A stretch of DNA of 7,468 nucleotides from Eubacteriales bacterium (GCA_028692535.1 JAQUXD010000086.1:1-7468), one strand, 5' to 3'; shown: positions 1-6,756, counted from the first letter of the stretch. Numbers and translations are program-made. Notes: generated by a model from the sequence alone, not told the origin.

Positions 1-13
1 CTGCGGGGATTTT

Positions 14-90
14 TGGTGGGCTGTATTGGACTCGAACCAACGACCTCCTGCTTGTGACGCAGGCGCTCTAACCAGCTGAGCTAACAGCCC
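14..90 (-). tRNA. tRNA-Val (anticodon CAC)
   Basis: Read on the minus strand this folds as a complete cloverleaf. The 7-bp acceptor stem pairs GGGCTGT with ACAGCCC, the D arm is GCTC/GAGC, the anticodon stem is CCTGC/GCAGG and the T arm is GTTGG/CCAAT around TTCGAGT. The seven-base anticodon loop is GTCACAA, so with T at position 33 the anticodon is CAC, which reads the valine codon GUG. The discriminator base is A, followed by a genomically encoded CCA (positions 16-14). A purine (G) at loop position 32 is uncommon. The gene begins 4 nt after the stop codon of the upstream protein gene and shows no promoter of its own in that gap, so it is probably released from a shared transcript by RNase P. 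Confidence 0.93.
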
Positions 91-94
91 TCGT

Positions 95-571
95 TTATCT
101 CTTTTTCAATGTTTTGACACGATGTAAAAACCGATCCGGAACACCCTTGAAAAGAGTGTAGAGGCTATATACTGTGGCGATGCCGATCAAAATATTGGGT
201 ACGCTGTACATGGGCACCGTCATGAGAGAGACCGTGATACCCTGGATAAGCAAAATTGCCAGAATCACAACGTTGTATACCACAAATATCTTGCTCTCGG
301 CTTTCGTACGTCTGATGACGCCGTAGCCGGTCTGACTGGCAAGCCCGAACAGGAAAGTCAGAAAAATGATGAGAACGATCGTTCCCAACATGTTCGTGAC
401 GTTGTCCAGATTGCTCGGATAACTGAGACTGAACATCACGTTCAACAACAGGATCCCTGCTTGCTGTACAAAGAGGAACATGACAACGGACATAAACATC
501 GCGAAAATGTTGATCGTCAGCTGGCCCTGGCTGTCAGGCGGTTCTTTCTTTCTGTAGTCAGGTTTGCTCAT
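95..571 (-). CDS. Small polytopic membrane protein of unknown function
   Basis: This 158-residue protein is not one I recognise. It has a short charged N-terminus (residues 1-17, lysine, proline and acid rich) and about four hydrophobic segments near residues 19-47, 62-80, 95-115 and 119-141, ending in a basic tail (HRVKTLKKR). This predicts an integral cytoplasmic membrane protein with both ends probably inside. No catalytic motif or metal-binding pattern is visible. The ATG start is supported by a GGAG-type ribosome binding site about 8 nt upstream and by a promoter further up (617-645). The stop codon lies 4 nt before the tRNA-Val gene, with no terminator between, so the two are likely transcribed together. 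Coding status is likely from the start signals and coherent membrane topology, but function is unknown. Confidence 0.8.
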   Translation of the reverse strand: MSKPDYRKKEPPDSQGQLTINIFAMFMSVVMFLFVQQAGILLLNVMFSLSYPSNLDNVTNMLGTIVLIIFLTFLFGLASQTGYGVIRRTKAESKIFVVYNVVILAILLIQGITVSLMTVPMYSVPNILIGIATVYSLYTLFKGVPDRFLHRVKTLKKR

Positions 572-616
572 CTGCTGAACTCCGGTCGTGCGCTTCAGGC
601 ATATTCGTACTTTCCA

Positions 617-645
617 ATTATAGCGGTAGTCCGGGGAAAATACAA
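617..645 (-). promoter_or_regulatory. Promoter for the 158-aa membrane protein gene and tRNA-Val
   Basis: On the minus strand a perfect -10 box TATAAT (617-622) is preceded by TTGTAT (640-645) with a 17-nt spacer. Transcription would begin near position 610, giving a leader of about 40 nt before the ATG at 571. This is a sigma-A type arrangement seen directly in the sequence; activity is inferred. Confidence 0.6.
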
Positions 646-671
646 GTCAAAACCGAGGATTTTTTAGCTTA

Positions 672-708
672 ATTTGTTTGCTATTGAAAGTTCTATTTGT
701 TACTATTG
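672..708 (+). promoter_or_regulatory. Promoter with imperfect direct repeat upstream of the amidohydrolase gene
   Basis: A -35 like TTGCTA (678-683), a 17-nt spacer and TACTAT (701-706) with an extended TGT just before it form a plausible sigma-A promoter for the amidohydrolase-transporter pair, with transcription starting near 713. The same bases hold an imperfect direct repeat: ATTTGTTTGCTATTG (672-686) and ATTTGTTACTATTG (695-708), 23 nt apart. One copy covers the -35 box and the other the -10 box, the arrangement expected for a repressor or activator site, although low complexity could also explain it. Confidence 0.5.
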
Positions 709-745
709 TTGTGTTGGTATTCATGTTGAAACGATGGAGGAAAAA

Positions 746-2164
746 ATGAAAAAAGTTGATATGATTGTGAAAGCGCCGCATTTTTATGCGATGGATGATG
801 CGGGCGTGGGCTACAAAAACGGTGTGGCCATGATCGTTGACGGCGGAAAGATCTTGGAATTTTGCGATGCGGAAGCGGTGGACAGCCTTTATGAGGCGCA
901 GGAAGTCCTGTCTCTGGATCATCACGCGATCTTTCCCGGATTCATCGACGGACATATGCATTCAGAAGATAATATATTAAGAGGCCTGGCTCAGGATACA
1001 AACAACTGGATGATGTACGGCCTTCAGCCCTTTGCCAATGCCATGACTGCGCAAGACGGCCAAAAGGGCAGCTGCGTGGCCATTATTGAGGCCATCAAAG
1101 CCGGCACCACTACGCTTGGAGATCAGAATTTCGAGATCGACAGCATTGGAGATTTTCTGACAAAAACAGGCGCTCGGGGGAATCTGACCCTGATGTTCCG
1201 CGCAGCTAAGAAAAAGGTTTACAATCCCGGCGAACTGTACGAATTTGACGATGCCATGGGCGAGGAAGGTCTGAAGGAAAACATACGGATGTACGACAAG
1301 TGGCACAATAAAGGCAACATTCGGATCTTGTTCGGCCCCCAGGGCCCGGACTTTATCAGCCCGGAAATGCTTTTAAAGACTCAGAAAATCGTAAAGGAGA
1401 GAAAAACGAAGCTGCATTTGCACACGCAGCAGGGAGATCGGGAAACCTTCCAGATCGTTCAGCGCTATGGCAAAAGACCTGTTGCGTTTCTGAAGGAGTT
1501 GGGATTGCTTGACGAAAGTCTGATCGCGATTCACCTGACCGACTGCAACGATGAGGAAGCCAGAGTCGTGGCAAGATCCGGCGCCTCCATGGTTGTGAAC
1601 CCCGCGTCCATCGGCATCATCGACGGCGTGGTCTGCCCCAGCGTGGTATTTCAAGAGGCCGGCGGCAGCGTCGCCCTCGGTTCCGATCAGGCGCCGGGCA
1701 ACAACTGCCATAACATCATTCACGAAATGAAAAATGTTTGTCTTTTCAACAAAATCAAATATGCGAATCCTGAAGTGATGCCTGCCTGGCGAGCTCTGCG
1801 CATGGCCACCATCGAGGGAGCGAAAGCCGTCGGCGTCGACGACATCGTCGGTTCGCTGGAACCCGGAAAGCAAGCCGATTTTATTGCGGTGGATCTGGAT
1901 TTCCCCTCCATGCTGCCGGTGTTCACACATCCCATGCGCAACATCGTGCCGAATCTGGTCTACAGCGCCAGAGGCGAAGAGGTTTCCCACTCTGTCGTTG
2001 CCGGAAAGCTTGTCATGAGAGACAGAAAACTGGTAAACATCGATGAGAGAGAGTACATCGAAGCGGTCAAGGATTGTCCTGAAGCCATCGGAAAGCGCGC
2101 CGAAAAGGAATTCTTCGCCATCAACGGAACCAATGCCCGGTTCATGAAAGAAGGGAAACTCTAG
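746..2164 (+). CDS. Amidohydrolase-family protein (ring deaminase / chlorohydrolase-like)
   Basis: This 472-residue metal-dependent hydrolase belongs to the amidohydrolase superfamily, closest in layout to the S-adenosylhomocysteine deaminase / atrazine chlorohydrolase / cytosine deaminase group. A short N-terminal beta-sandwich part (residues 1-62, including VAMIVDGGKI) leads into the TIM barrel at PGFIDGHMH, where H70 and H72 are the metal-binding HxH pair. Further likely ligands are H226 (in LHLHTQQ), H263 (in IAIHLTD) and D314 (in LGSDQAPGNN). The C-terminal part closes the sandwich with GSLEPGKQADFIAVD (369-383). In relatives the third histidine begins an HxxE motif whose glutamate shuttles protons; here that position is Q229. 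The ATG at 746 is chosen because GGAGG (736-740) sits 5 nt upstream. The protein is probably cytoplasmic, since no signal peptide is visible. It is co-transcribed with the adjacent transporter gene. The substrate is unknown; deamination or dechlorination of a nitrogen heterocycle is only a family-level guess. Confidence 0.88.
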   Translation: MKKVDMIVKAPHFYAMDDAGVGYKNGVAMIVDGGKILEFCDAEAVDSLYEAQEVLSLDHHAIFPGFIDGHMHSEDNILRGLAQDTNNWMMYGLQPFANAMTAQDGQKGSCVAIIEAIKAGTTTLGDQNFEIDSIGDFLTKTGARGNLTLMFRAAKKKVYNPGELYEFDDAMGEEGLKENIRMYDKWHNKGNIRILFGPQGPDFISPEMLLKTQKIVKERKTKLHLHTQQGDRETFQIVQRYGKRPVAFLKELGLLDESLIAIHLTDCNDEEARVVARSGASMVVNPASIGIIDGVVCPSVVFQEAGGSVALGSDQAPGNNCHNIIHEMKNVCLFNKIKYANPEVMPAWRALRMATIEGAKAVGVDDIVGSLEPGKQADFIAVDLDFPSMLPVFTHPMRNIVPNLVYSARGEEVSHSVVAGKLVMRDRKLVNIDEREYIEAVKDCPEAIGKRAEKEFFAINGTNARFMKEGKL

Positions 2165-3385
2165 GTGGAGCCCAATCAACTGCAGCCCAGGAATGCCATA
2201 AAAATATTTACAGTCGTGGTTTTTTGCTTCGCAATCATGGAAGGATTCAGCATCAATATCTTTTCCAACTACCTGGTAGACGCATTCAACATATCCGACG
2301 AAGTGCGAGGCATGATCGAGACTCCTCGGGAACTGCCCGGCATCTTGGGTATGTTCATACTTTCGGCCTTGGTCATGTACGCGGACGTAAGTCTGGCGAT
2401 CATGGCCCAGGCTTTGTGTGTGATCGGCTTGCTGGTCATGGGCACGCTTTCCCCGAGTTTTGAAATGATGATCCTGTTCATGTTTGTCTATTCTCTGGGG
2501 GCTCACTTGTATTTTCCTCTGGAAGCCTCCATGCTCATGAGCCTTTCAGAAGAGGGGAAAATCGGCGCGACGATGGGGAAGGTCAAAGCGGTTTCCACCT
2601 TCGGGTATTTTATTTCGGCCATCGCCGTATTCTTCGGTTTTCGCAGCGGCTTTTTTGACTTTACGACACCTGTCAAAATGCCGTTTGTGCTGGGCGCTCT
2701 TGCCTGCGCAACAGCTTCCGTGATGCTGCTGACTCTTCGCAAGAACCTGTCGGACATGCCGAAACGGGATAAGAGCAAGCTTCTGTTTAAGAAAAAATAT
2801 ATGCCGTACTACATGATCACCTTTGCATACGGCTGCCAGAAGCGGATCCGGCTGGTGTTCGGATTATGGGTGTTTGTTAAACTGCTGGGATATAAGGCGG
2901 ATTTTACCGCGCTCTTGCTCATTGCCTCTGCGGCGGTGGGGATGTTTTTATCTCCCCAGTTCGGCAAATTGTTGGATGCTTTAGGCTTGCGAAAAGCATT
3001 ACTTTTCGAAGGCGCCTACATGATCTTTATGTTTGGGAGCTTCGGATTCTTTGCGCGCAGCTTTGCCTTGGGCACGGTCCCGCCGTCACCCCTTCTTCTG
3101 GGAGCTACGATCCTGATCTTTATCGGCTCGGACGCCACCCGGTTTTTCGAGATGTTTCATGCATATACCATGCGGTGTATTGCGGAAAAGCCCGGAGACA
3201 TCACGCCCAGTTTATCTGTGGGGCAAGCGGTGGACCACGTGATGGCGATGTCCATCTCGCCGGTGTTCGGCATCATCTGGGCCGCCTGGGGTCCTCAGTG
3301 GGTATTCTGGCTGGCTGGGGCATCTGCTCTTTTCCAGCTATATGTAGGACTGCGCTTTCCGAAGCAGTGCGCTCCGGAAAGCTAA
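2165..3385 (+). CDS. Major facilitator superfamily transporter
   Basis: This 406-residue protein has the shape of an MFS permease: about twelve hydrophobic segments in two halves, separated by a basic cytoplasmic loop at residues 191-212 (LRKN...KRDKSKLLFKKK). The second half carries the loop sequence GKLLDALGLRK (267-277), which resembles the GxxxDrxGrr signature of the family; the matching loop in the first half is poorly conserved. The GTG start lies directly after the TAG of the amidohydrolase gene, with GAAGGG about 9 nt upstream inside that gene, so translation is probably coupled. An in-frame alternative with a better ribosome binding site was not seen. The pairing suggests that it imports the amidohydrolase substrate or exports its product, but direction and substrate cannot be read from the sequence. 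A strong terminator follows the stop codon. Confidence 0.88.
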   Translation: MEPNQLQPRNAIKIFTVVVFCFAIMEGFSINIFSNYLVDAFNISDEVRGMIETPRELPGILGMFILSALVMYADVSLAIMAQALCVIGLLVMGTLSPSFEMMILFMFVYSLGAHLYFPLEASMLMSLSEEGKIGATMGKVKAVSTFGYFISAIAVFFGFRSGFFDFTTPVKMPFVLGALACATASVMLLTLRKNLSDMPKRDKSKLLFKKKYMPYYMITFAYGCQKRIRLVFGLWVFVKLLGYKADFTALLLIASAAVGMFLSPQFGKLLDALGLRKALLFEGAYMIFMFGSFGFFARSFALGTVPPSPLLLGATILIFIGSDATRFFEMFHAYTMRCIAEKPGDITPSLSVGQAVDHVMAMSISPVFGIIWAAWGPQWVFWLAGASALFQLYVGLRFPKQCAPES

Positions 3386-3388
3386 TGC

Positions 3389-3443
3389 TAAAAAAGCAGC
3401 CGGCACTGAGCGAAACGCTCTGTACCGGCTGCTTTATTTTTTT
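3389..3443. terminator. Bidirectional intrinsic terminator
   Basis: A hairpin has the outer stem GCAGCCGG/CCGGCTGC (3396-3403 and 3425-3432), a short mismatched stretch and an inner stem GAGCG/CGCTC closing an AAA loop. It is followed on the plus strand by TTTATTTTTTT and flanked on the left by a run of A, which is a U-tract for minus-strand transcripts. It lies between the convergent transporter and acetyltransferase genes and fits termination in both directions. Confidence 0.9.
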
Positions 3444-3472
3444 ACGGGAAAAATGTTTTGAACGATGAGCGG

Positions 3473-4021
3473 TTATTTCGTTCGAATGGCCATCATCCAG
3501 TAGTGATTGCCGTTCCAGTCAAACTTTCCGGATTCGGTCATACCGCCTTTTCTGGTGTGGGCGGCATAGGAGCGAGGATTGATTTGATTGATAAAAGTGA
3601 CCATGTACGGAAAACGGTCGGCCATGCTATCGAGAGAGAATTTGAAGATTTTTTCGAACACGCCGGTTCCGCGATAGGCTTTGTCCACGCATATGGGTCC
3701 GTACTGGTAGGAATTTTCGAGCGTCATCGTCTGCCCGTCCAGCTCATAGGATTCCAGGATATCGATCATATAAGTGAAAAGAGGCCAGGGTCTCCAATAG
3801 TCCCAGCTGCCGGCCAGCGCAAAGCCCACGACCCGTCCGTCGTCCACCGCTACGGTGACGCCGTTTTCCTTTTCGATCAGATCACACAACTGCTCCTTGG
3901 TGATATTTGTCGTGACGAATCCGTTTTTCTTTTCAGCTTCGGGGACGTTGTTGGCATGATTGGCTTGCAGCAAATCCAACAGGCTGTCCAGATCAGAGGG
4001 GGTGGCATACCGAATTTCCAT
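3473..4021 (-). CDS. GNAT-family N-acetyltransferase
   Basis: This 182-residue protein has the layout of a GCN5-related N-acetyltransferase, which moves an acetyl group from acetyl-CoA to an amine. The N-terminus IRYATPSDLDSLLDLL (3-18) is the typical first strand and helix. VTVAVDDGRVVGFALAG (55-71) forms the beta-hairpin. YGPICVDKAYRGTGVFEKIF (107-126) is motif A, with the pyrophosphate-binding RGTG turn at 117-120. NPRSYAAHTRKGGM (148-161) matches the C-terminal motif in which a residue near the conserved KxGF-like turn packs against CoA. The aromatic stretch SWDYWRPWPLF (72-82) probably shapes the acceptor pocket. The start is well supported by AAGGAGG 9 nt upstream. The substrate is unknown. 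It could be read from the upstream DUF401 operon, because no terminator separates them, or from its own promoter in the 133-nt gap. Confidence 0.88.
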   Translation of the reverse strand: MEIRYATPSDLDSLLDLLQANHANNVPEAEKKNGFVTTNITKEQLCDLIEKENGVTVAVDDGRVVGFALAGSWDYWRPWPLFTYMIDILESYELDGQTMTLENSYQYGPICVDKAYRGTGVFEKIFKFSLDSMADRFPYMVTFINQINPRSYAAHTRKGGMTESGKFDWNGNHYWMMAIRTK

Positions 4022-4087
4022 TATTGATTTCCTCCTTGTGCAGATGTTTCAGCGACCGTTAAAAGGGTGTCGTTCAGGTGTTGAGAG

Positions 4088-4117
4088 ATGATAAATATCA
4101 TACATATAAGATATCAT
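4088..4117. promoter_or_regulatory. AT-rich inverted and direct repeats upstream of the acetyltransferase gene
   Basis: The 133-nt gap between the acetyltransferase and DUF401 genes holds a perfect inverted repeat ATGATA-AA-TATCAT (4088-4101), and TATCAT recurs at 4112-4117, 16 nt further on. On the minus strand TATGAT-like -10 candidates occur in the same stretch, but no good -35 box pairs with them. It may be an operator or promoter region for the acetyltransferase. No intrinsic terminator was seen here for the DUF401 gene. Confidence 0.35.
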
Positions 4118-4154
4118 AAGTTCGTCCGAATGTCGACAGCTCGAATCCTGTGGC

Positions 4155-5378
4155 TTACAGCAGCTTCACCAGCAGCAGATAGTAAGGGATCGTCAACAGA
4201 CAAAATATGGTGATGATGGGGATGGCCCGTCGGACCAACGACATCATGGGCACATCGAAATAGTCTGCAATGATGAACAGGCAGATATGCGTGGGGGAGA
4301 CTTGCATGGCTGCATAGGCGAAGCTCATGAGCAGGACCATCAGCGGCATGCCGCCTCCGGGAATCGCGGCAAAGGCCATAACGGTGCAGATGGCGATGAT
4401 GGCTTGGGCGCCTGCCACCACGGTCCCGAAGAAAAAGATGAGCGCAAAAACCAGAAATGTGGGTACCGGGAGATTGGTAAAGAACTCCGGCAGCGCCTCC
4501 ACGGCGCCGGTGTGCATGATGAAATCCTTAAATACCATGATCAGATAGGTGTTGAGCAGCATCGACGGCTCAAACGCGCTGCGCAGCAACGGCGCGGCGG
4601 TCTTTGGCGTATATCTGTAAATAGGCAGGCAGAGGAGCGTCACCAGGGCGACTGCCGTCAGGACCGTCCAGTTAAATGCAATGATCAGAACGATAATGGC
4701 AATGATCGACCAGAGGCGCAGAAACAGTCCCAGTGCTTGTTTCGGTTTATTGTCCGAAGGAGGAGATCCTGTTTCCTTGGGGATTTTTCGGATGTAGAAC
4801 CAGTAACCCAAAGCGAAGAGCAGAACTTCCAGGGGCAGCATGCCCAGTACGAAGGCGCCGGGTCGAACGCCGGACAGTTCACTCATCATGATGATGGCTG
4901 CGTAAGTCGGGAGAAAACTCTCGGGGATGTGGCGAAAATAGCTGGTAACGAAGGCTTTCTCTTCGTTGTTCATGTCTTCGCCTACGGTATCTCTTACGAT
5001 CTGCCCGCAGATGATTGCTGCTGCGGCAGAGGGGAGCAGGCCAATAAAGATCGGGGCCAGTGTCACATTGAGTCTTCGGTTGTTGAACAGACCGTTCAAG
5101 TTCTGCTGGGCAAGGCGCAACTGCGCCCGATCCTCCAGCATGCGCTGCAAAAACGTGATCAGATAGAGGATGAGCATCAGTGACAGTGTATTGAAAGAGG
5201 TTGTAGCGCCAAGCCAGATATTTAAGGCTTCCCGGGGCGGGATAAAGTAGATCAAGATGGTGACTGCGATGGTGACCATCATTGATTTTGCCAGCTTCAG
5301 TCCTCCTCGGAGCGACAGCAGGAGCGCTGCGAACACTACGACCAGCTTTGCGACTTGAATCATCATGCCCGAGTCCAT
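4155..5378 (-). CDS. DUF401-family integral membrane protein (putative transporter)
   Basis: This 407-residue, strongly hydrophobic protein has ten or more membrane segments. I assign it to DUF401, a family of uncharacterised permease-like proteins related to ion/organic-anion transporters. The assignment rests on the block TTSFNTLSLMLILYLITFLQ (59-78), the LLPSAAAAIICGQIVRD stretch (114-130), FRHIPESFLPTYAAI (148-162) and the mirrored second-half block QVSPTHICLFIIADYF (359-374). The conserved proline/histidine residues inside hydrophobic segments resemble the re-entrant loops of such transporters. A charged cytoplasmic loop lies near residues 196-215. The ATG follows directly on the TAA of the CBS gene, with AAAGGGA 6 nt upstream, so the two are translationally coupled. 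That pairing suggests a transport activity controlled by a nucleotide sensed by the CBS protein; this is inference, and the substrate is unknown. Confidence 0.85.
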   Translation of the reverse strand: MDSGMMIQVAKLVVVFAALLLSLRGGLKLAKSMMVTIAVTILIYFIPPREALNIWLGATTSFNTLSLMLILYLITFLQRMLEDRAQLRLAQQNLNGLFNNRRLNVTLAPIFIGLLPSAAAAIICGQIVRDTVGEDMNNEEKAFVTSYFRHIPESFLPTYAAIIMMSELSGVRPGAFVLGMLPLEVLLFALGYWFYIRKIPKETGSPPSDNKPKQALGLFLRLWSIIAIIVLIIAFNWTVLTAVALVTLLCLPIYRYTPKTAAPLLRSAFEPSMLLNTYLIMVFKDFIMHTGAVEALPEFFTNLPVPTFLVFALIFFFGTVVAGAQAIIAICTVMAFAAIPGGGMPLMVLLMSFAYAAMQVSPTHICLFIIADYFDVPMMSLVRRAIPIITIFCLLTIPYYLLLVKLL

Positions 5379-5816
5379 TTATCGTCCCTTTCTGCCGTCG
5401 CAGGGTTCCAGAAAGTACTTCAGGATATCCCGCCGTGTTACAATACCGATAAAGGAGCCGGAGTCGTCGATAACGGGAATAAAGTTCTGTTCCAATGCCC
5501 GGGAGAGCAGTTTCTCCGGAGAAGCTGTAATGGAAACAGGCGGATTTTTGTCATCTCCCAGAAGATCTCGGATAGAATCGAGCTCCAGACTTTGCATCGG
5601 CATGGCGGTGAGTTCTTCGGTTTCGGACTCATCTTTCAATATGTGCCAGAGAAAATCTCCTTCGCTGATCGTGTTCAAATATTTGCCTTCCTTGTTGATC
5701 ACAGGAATGGCAGTATAGCCGTGATGCTTCATTTTCTCCAGTCCCTGACGCAGAGAATAGTCGTCGTATAAAAAAGCAACATCGCTTTTCGGGATCAAGA
5801 AAAATGCAATATTCAT
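5379..5816 (-). CDS. Tandem CBS-domain protein
   Basis: This 145-residue protein consists almost entirely of a pair of CBS motifs, a module that binds adenine nucleotides (AMP, ATP, S-adenosylmethionine or c-di-AMP in different proteins) and regulates a partner. CBS1 spans about residues 14-62 with GYTAIPVINKEGKYLNTISE (33-52) followed by GDFLW. CBS2 spans about 73-136 with FIPVIDDSGSFIGIVTRRD (112-130); the T-R-R-D end is the usual ribose/phosphate-contacting position. There is no enzymatic domain and no membrane segment, so it is a cytosolic stand-alone sensor. AGAGG lies 5 nt before the ATG. Its gene is 16 nt downstream of the DUF445 gene and abuts the DUF401 gene with no gap, making one of these membrane proteins the most likely partner. 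The ligand cannot be told from sequence alone. Confidence 0.9.
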   Translation of the reverse strand: MNIAFFLIPKSDVAFLYDDYSLRQGLEKMKHHGYTAIPVINKEGKYLNTISEGDFLWHILKDESETEELTAMPMQSLELDSIRDLLGDDKNPPVSITASPEKLLSRALEQNFIPVIDDSGSFIGIVTRRDILKYFLEPCDGRKGR

Positions 5817-5832
5817 AAATACCTCTTTTCTT

Positions 5833-6726
5833 TTAGAATAACAGCGAAAGTCCGCCCAGAACCAGTCCGATCAGACCACCGAGATTGATTATGCCGCGAA
5901 GCTCCCGCTTCATGATGGACGTGACGAGCTGCTCCAGCTCCCGAACATTCATCTCTGCGACTTTGTTTTCCACGATTGCCGCCACGTCCAAGGCGGTGAC
6001 GACTTCATTGATATTCTGCCGGACGGCGCGATCATAGACTCGGCTCAGGAGTTGCAGAAATTTTTCCTGTGAAATGCCGGTCTGAATCAGTGCGTCATCC
6101 AGCGTCAACGACAGAATCTCGTTGATTTCCGCCGCTACCAGGGGCTCCAGTAATCGTTGTCCGTCGCAGTCCAATTTTTCCATGATCCGATCCGCTGCGG
6201 CGCGTGTCAGCAGATCGATTGTTTTGTCATTGACGAACATTGCGGCAAAGCCGCCCAGATTGCGATCCAGGAATGGTTTCACTTCTCTTGCCAGCGCCCG
6301 ATGGAAATCGATTTGATGGCATTCCAGCAAAATGCGTTCGCTGATCCAGCCTGTGAGGTGCTCTTTCAGGCGCTCTGCTTCCGGGGCGCCTGACACGGAT
6401 TCTGCTGCTCCATAAATCGTTTTGCCTTGGACCGCAGTAAAAACAGCGGAAGAAACTTCGCCGATGACAGCCGATTTGACATCCGGCGACAGAAGACGCT
6501 TTTGAATGGCTTCCGTGGTGAGCAGGTGGCCCTGGACCATTTTGCCCATAGCCGCACTCAGCTCTTTTTGTCGTTTGGGAATCATTCCGGGGGTGAAGGG
6601 GATGCGGAATTTCCAGATTCGGATCGTTCGATAGGGACGAAACAGCATCTTCACCGCCAGGGAATTTGTGATGTATCCGACCAGGCATCCCAGCAGCGGC
6701 GGAAGCATATAGCTGAATTGGTGCAT
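5833..6726 (-). CDS. DUF445-family membrane protein (YheB-like)
   Basis: This 297-residue protein fits DUF445. The N-terminal membrane segment (about residues 7-24) runs into the family hallmark GYITNSLAVKMLFRPY (17-32), followed by RIPFTPGMIPKRQKELS (41-57). A long helical, charged middle region (about 60-255) leads to the conserved C-terminal VRELEQLVTSIMKREL (261-276) and a second membrane segment, NLGGLIGLVLGGLSLLF (281-297). It is shorter than the roughly 375-residue Bacillus relatives, the difference being in the middle. The function of the family is not established; the topology suggests a membrane-anchored cytoplasmic helical domain. I chose the ATG at 6726, with GGAGG 9 nt upstream, over an in-frame TTG at 6735 that would directly touch that site. 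It is the first gene of the DUF445-CBS-DUF401 operon. Confidence 0.88.
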   Translation of the reverse strand: MHQFSYMLPPLLGCLVGYITNSLAVKMLFRPYRTIRIWKFRIPFTPGMIPKRQKELSAAMGKMVQGHLLTTEAIQKRLLSPDVKSAVIGEVSSAVFTAVQGKTIYGAAESVSGAPEAERLKEHLTGWISERILLECHQIDFHRALAREVKPFLDRNLGGFAAMFVNDKTIDLLTRAAADRIMEKLDCDGQRLLEPLVAAEINEILSLTLDDALIQTGISQEKFLQLLSRVYDRAVRQNINEVVTALDVAAIVENKVAEMNVRELEQLVTSIMKRELRGIINLGGLIGLVLGGLSLLF

Positions 6727-6756
6727 TGTAAACAACCTCCAGTGGTAGTATATTCT

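Noticed and set aside
674..745. N-terminal extension of the amidohydrolase from a TTG at 674 (or an ATG at 734)
   Set aside because: The TTG lies upstream of the likely promoter boxes and has no ribosome binding site. The ATG at 734 overlaps the GGAGG that serves the ATG at 746.
1373..2506. Long minus-strand open frame (377 codons) opposite the amidohydrolase and transporter genes
   Set aside because: It spans the junction of two well-supported plus-strand genes, is rich in His/Asp/Arg in the pattern of an antisense shadow, and matches no family.
3458..4027. Plus-strand open frame opposite the acetyltransferase gene
   Set aside because: The minus-strand frame has clear GNAT motifs and an AAGGAGG start site; the plus-strand translation shows no family signature.
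4287..5183. Plus-strand open frame of 298 codons opposite the DUF401 gene
   Set aside because: Its translation is full of Gly, His, Gln and Arg, as expected for the reverse of a hydrophobic protein, while the minus frame is a coherent membrane protein.
6727..6735. Upstream TTG start for the DUF445 protein at 6735
   Set aside because: It would directly abut the GGAGG at 6736-6740 with no spacer, whereas the ATG at 6726 sits 9 nt away.
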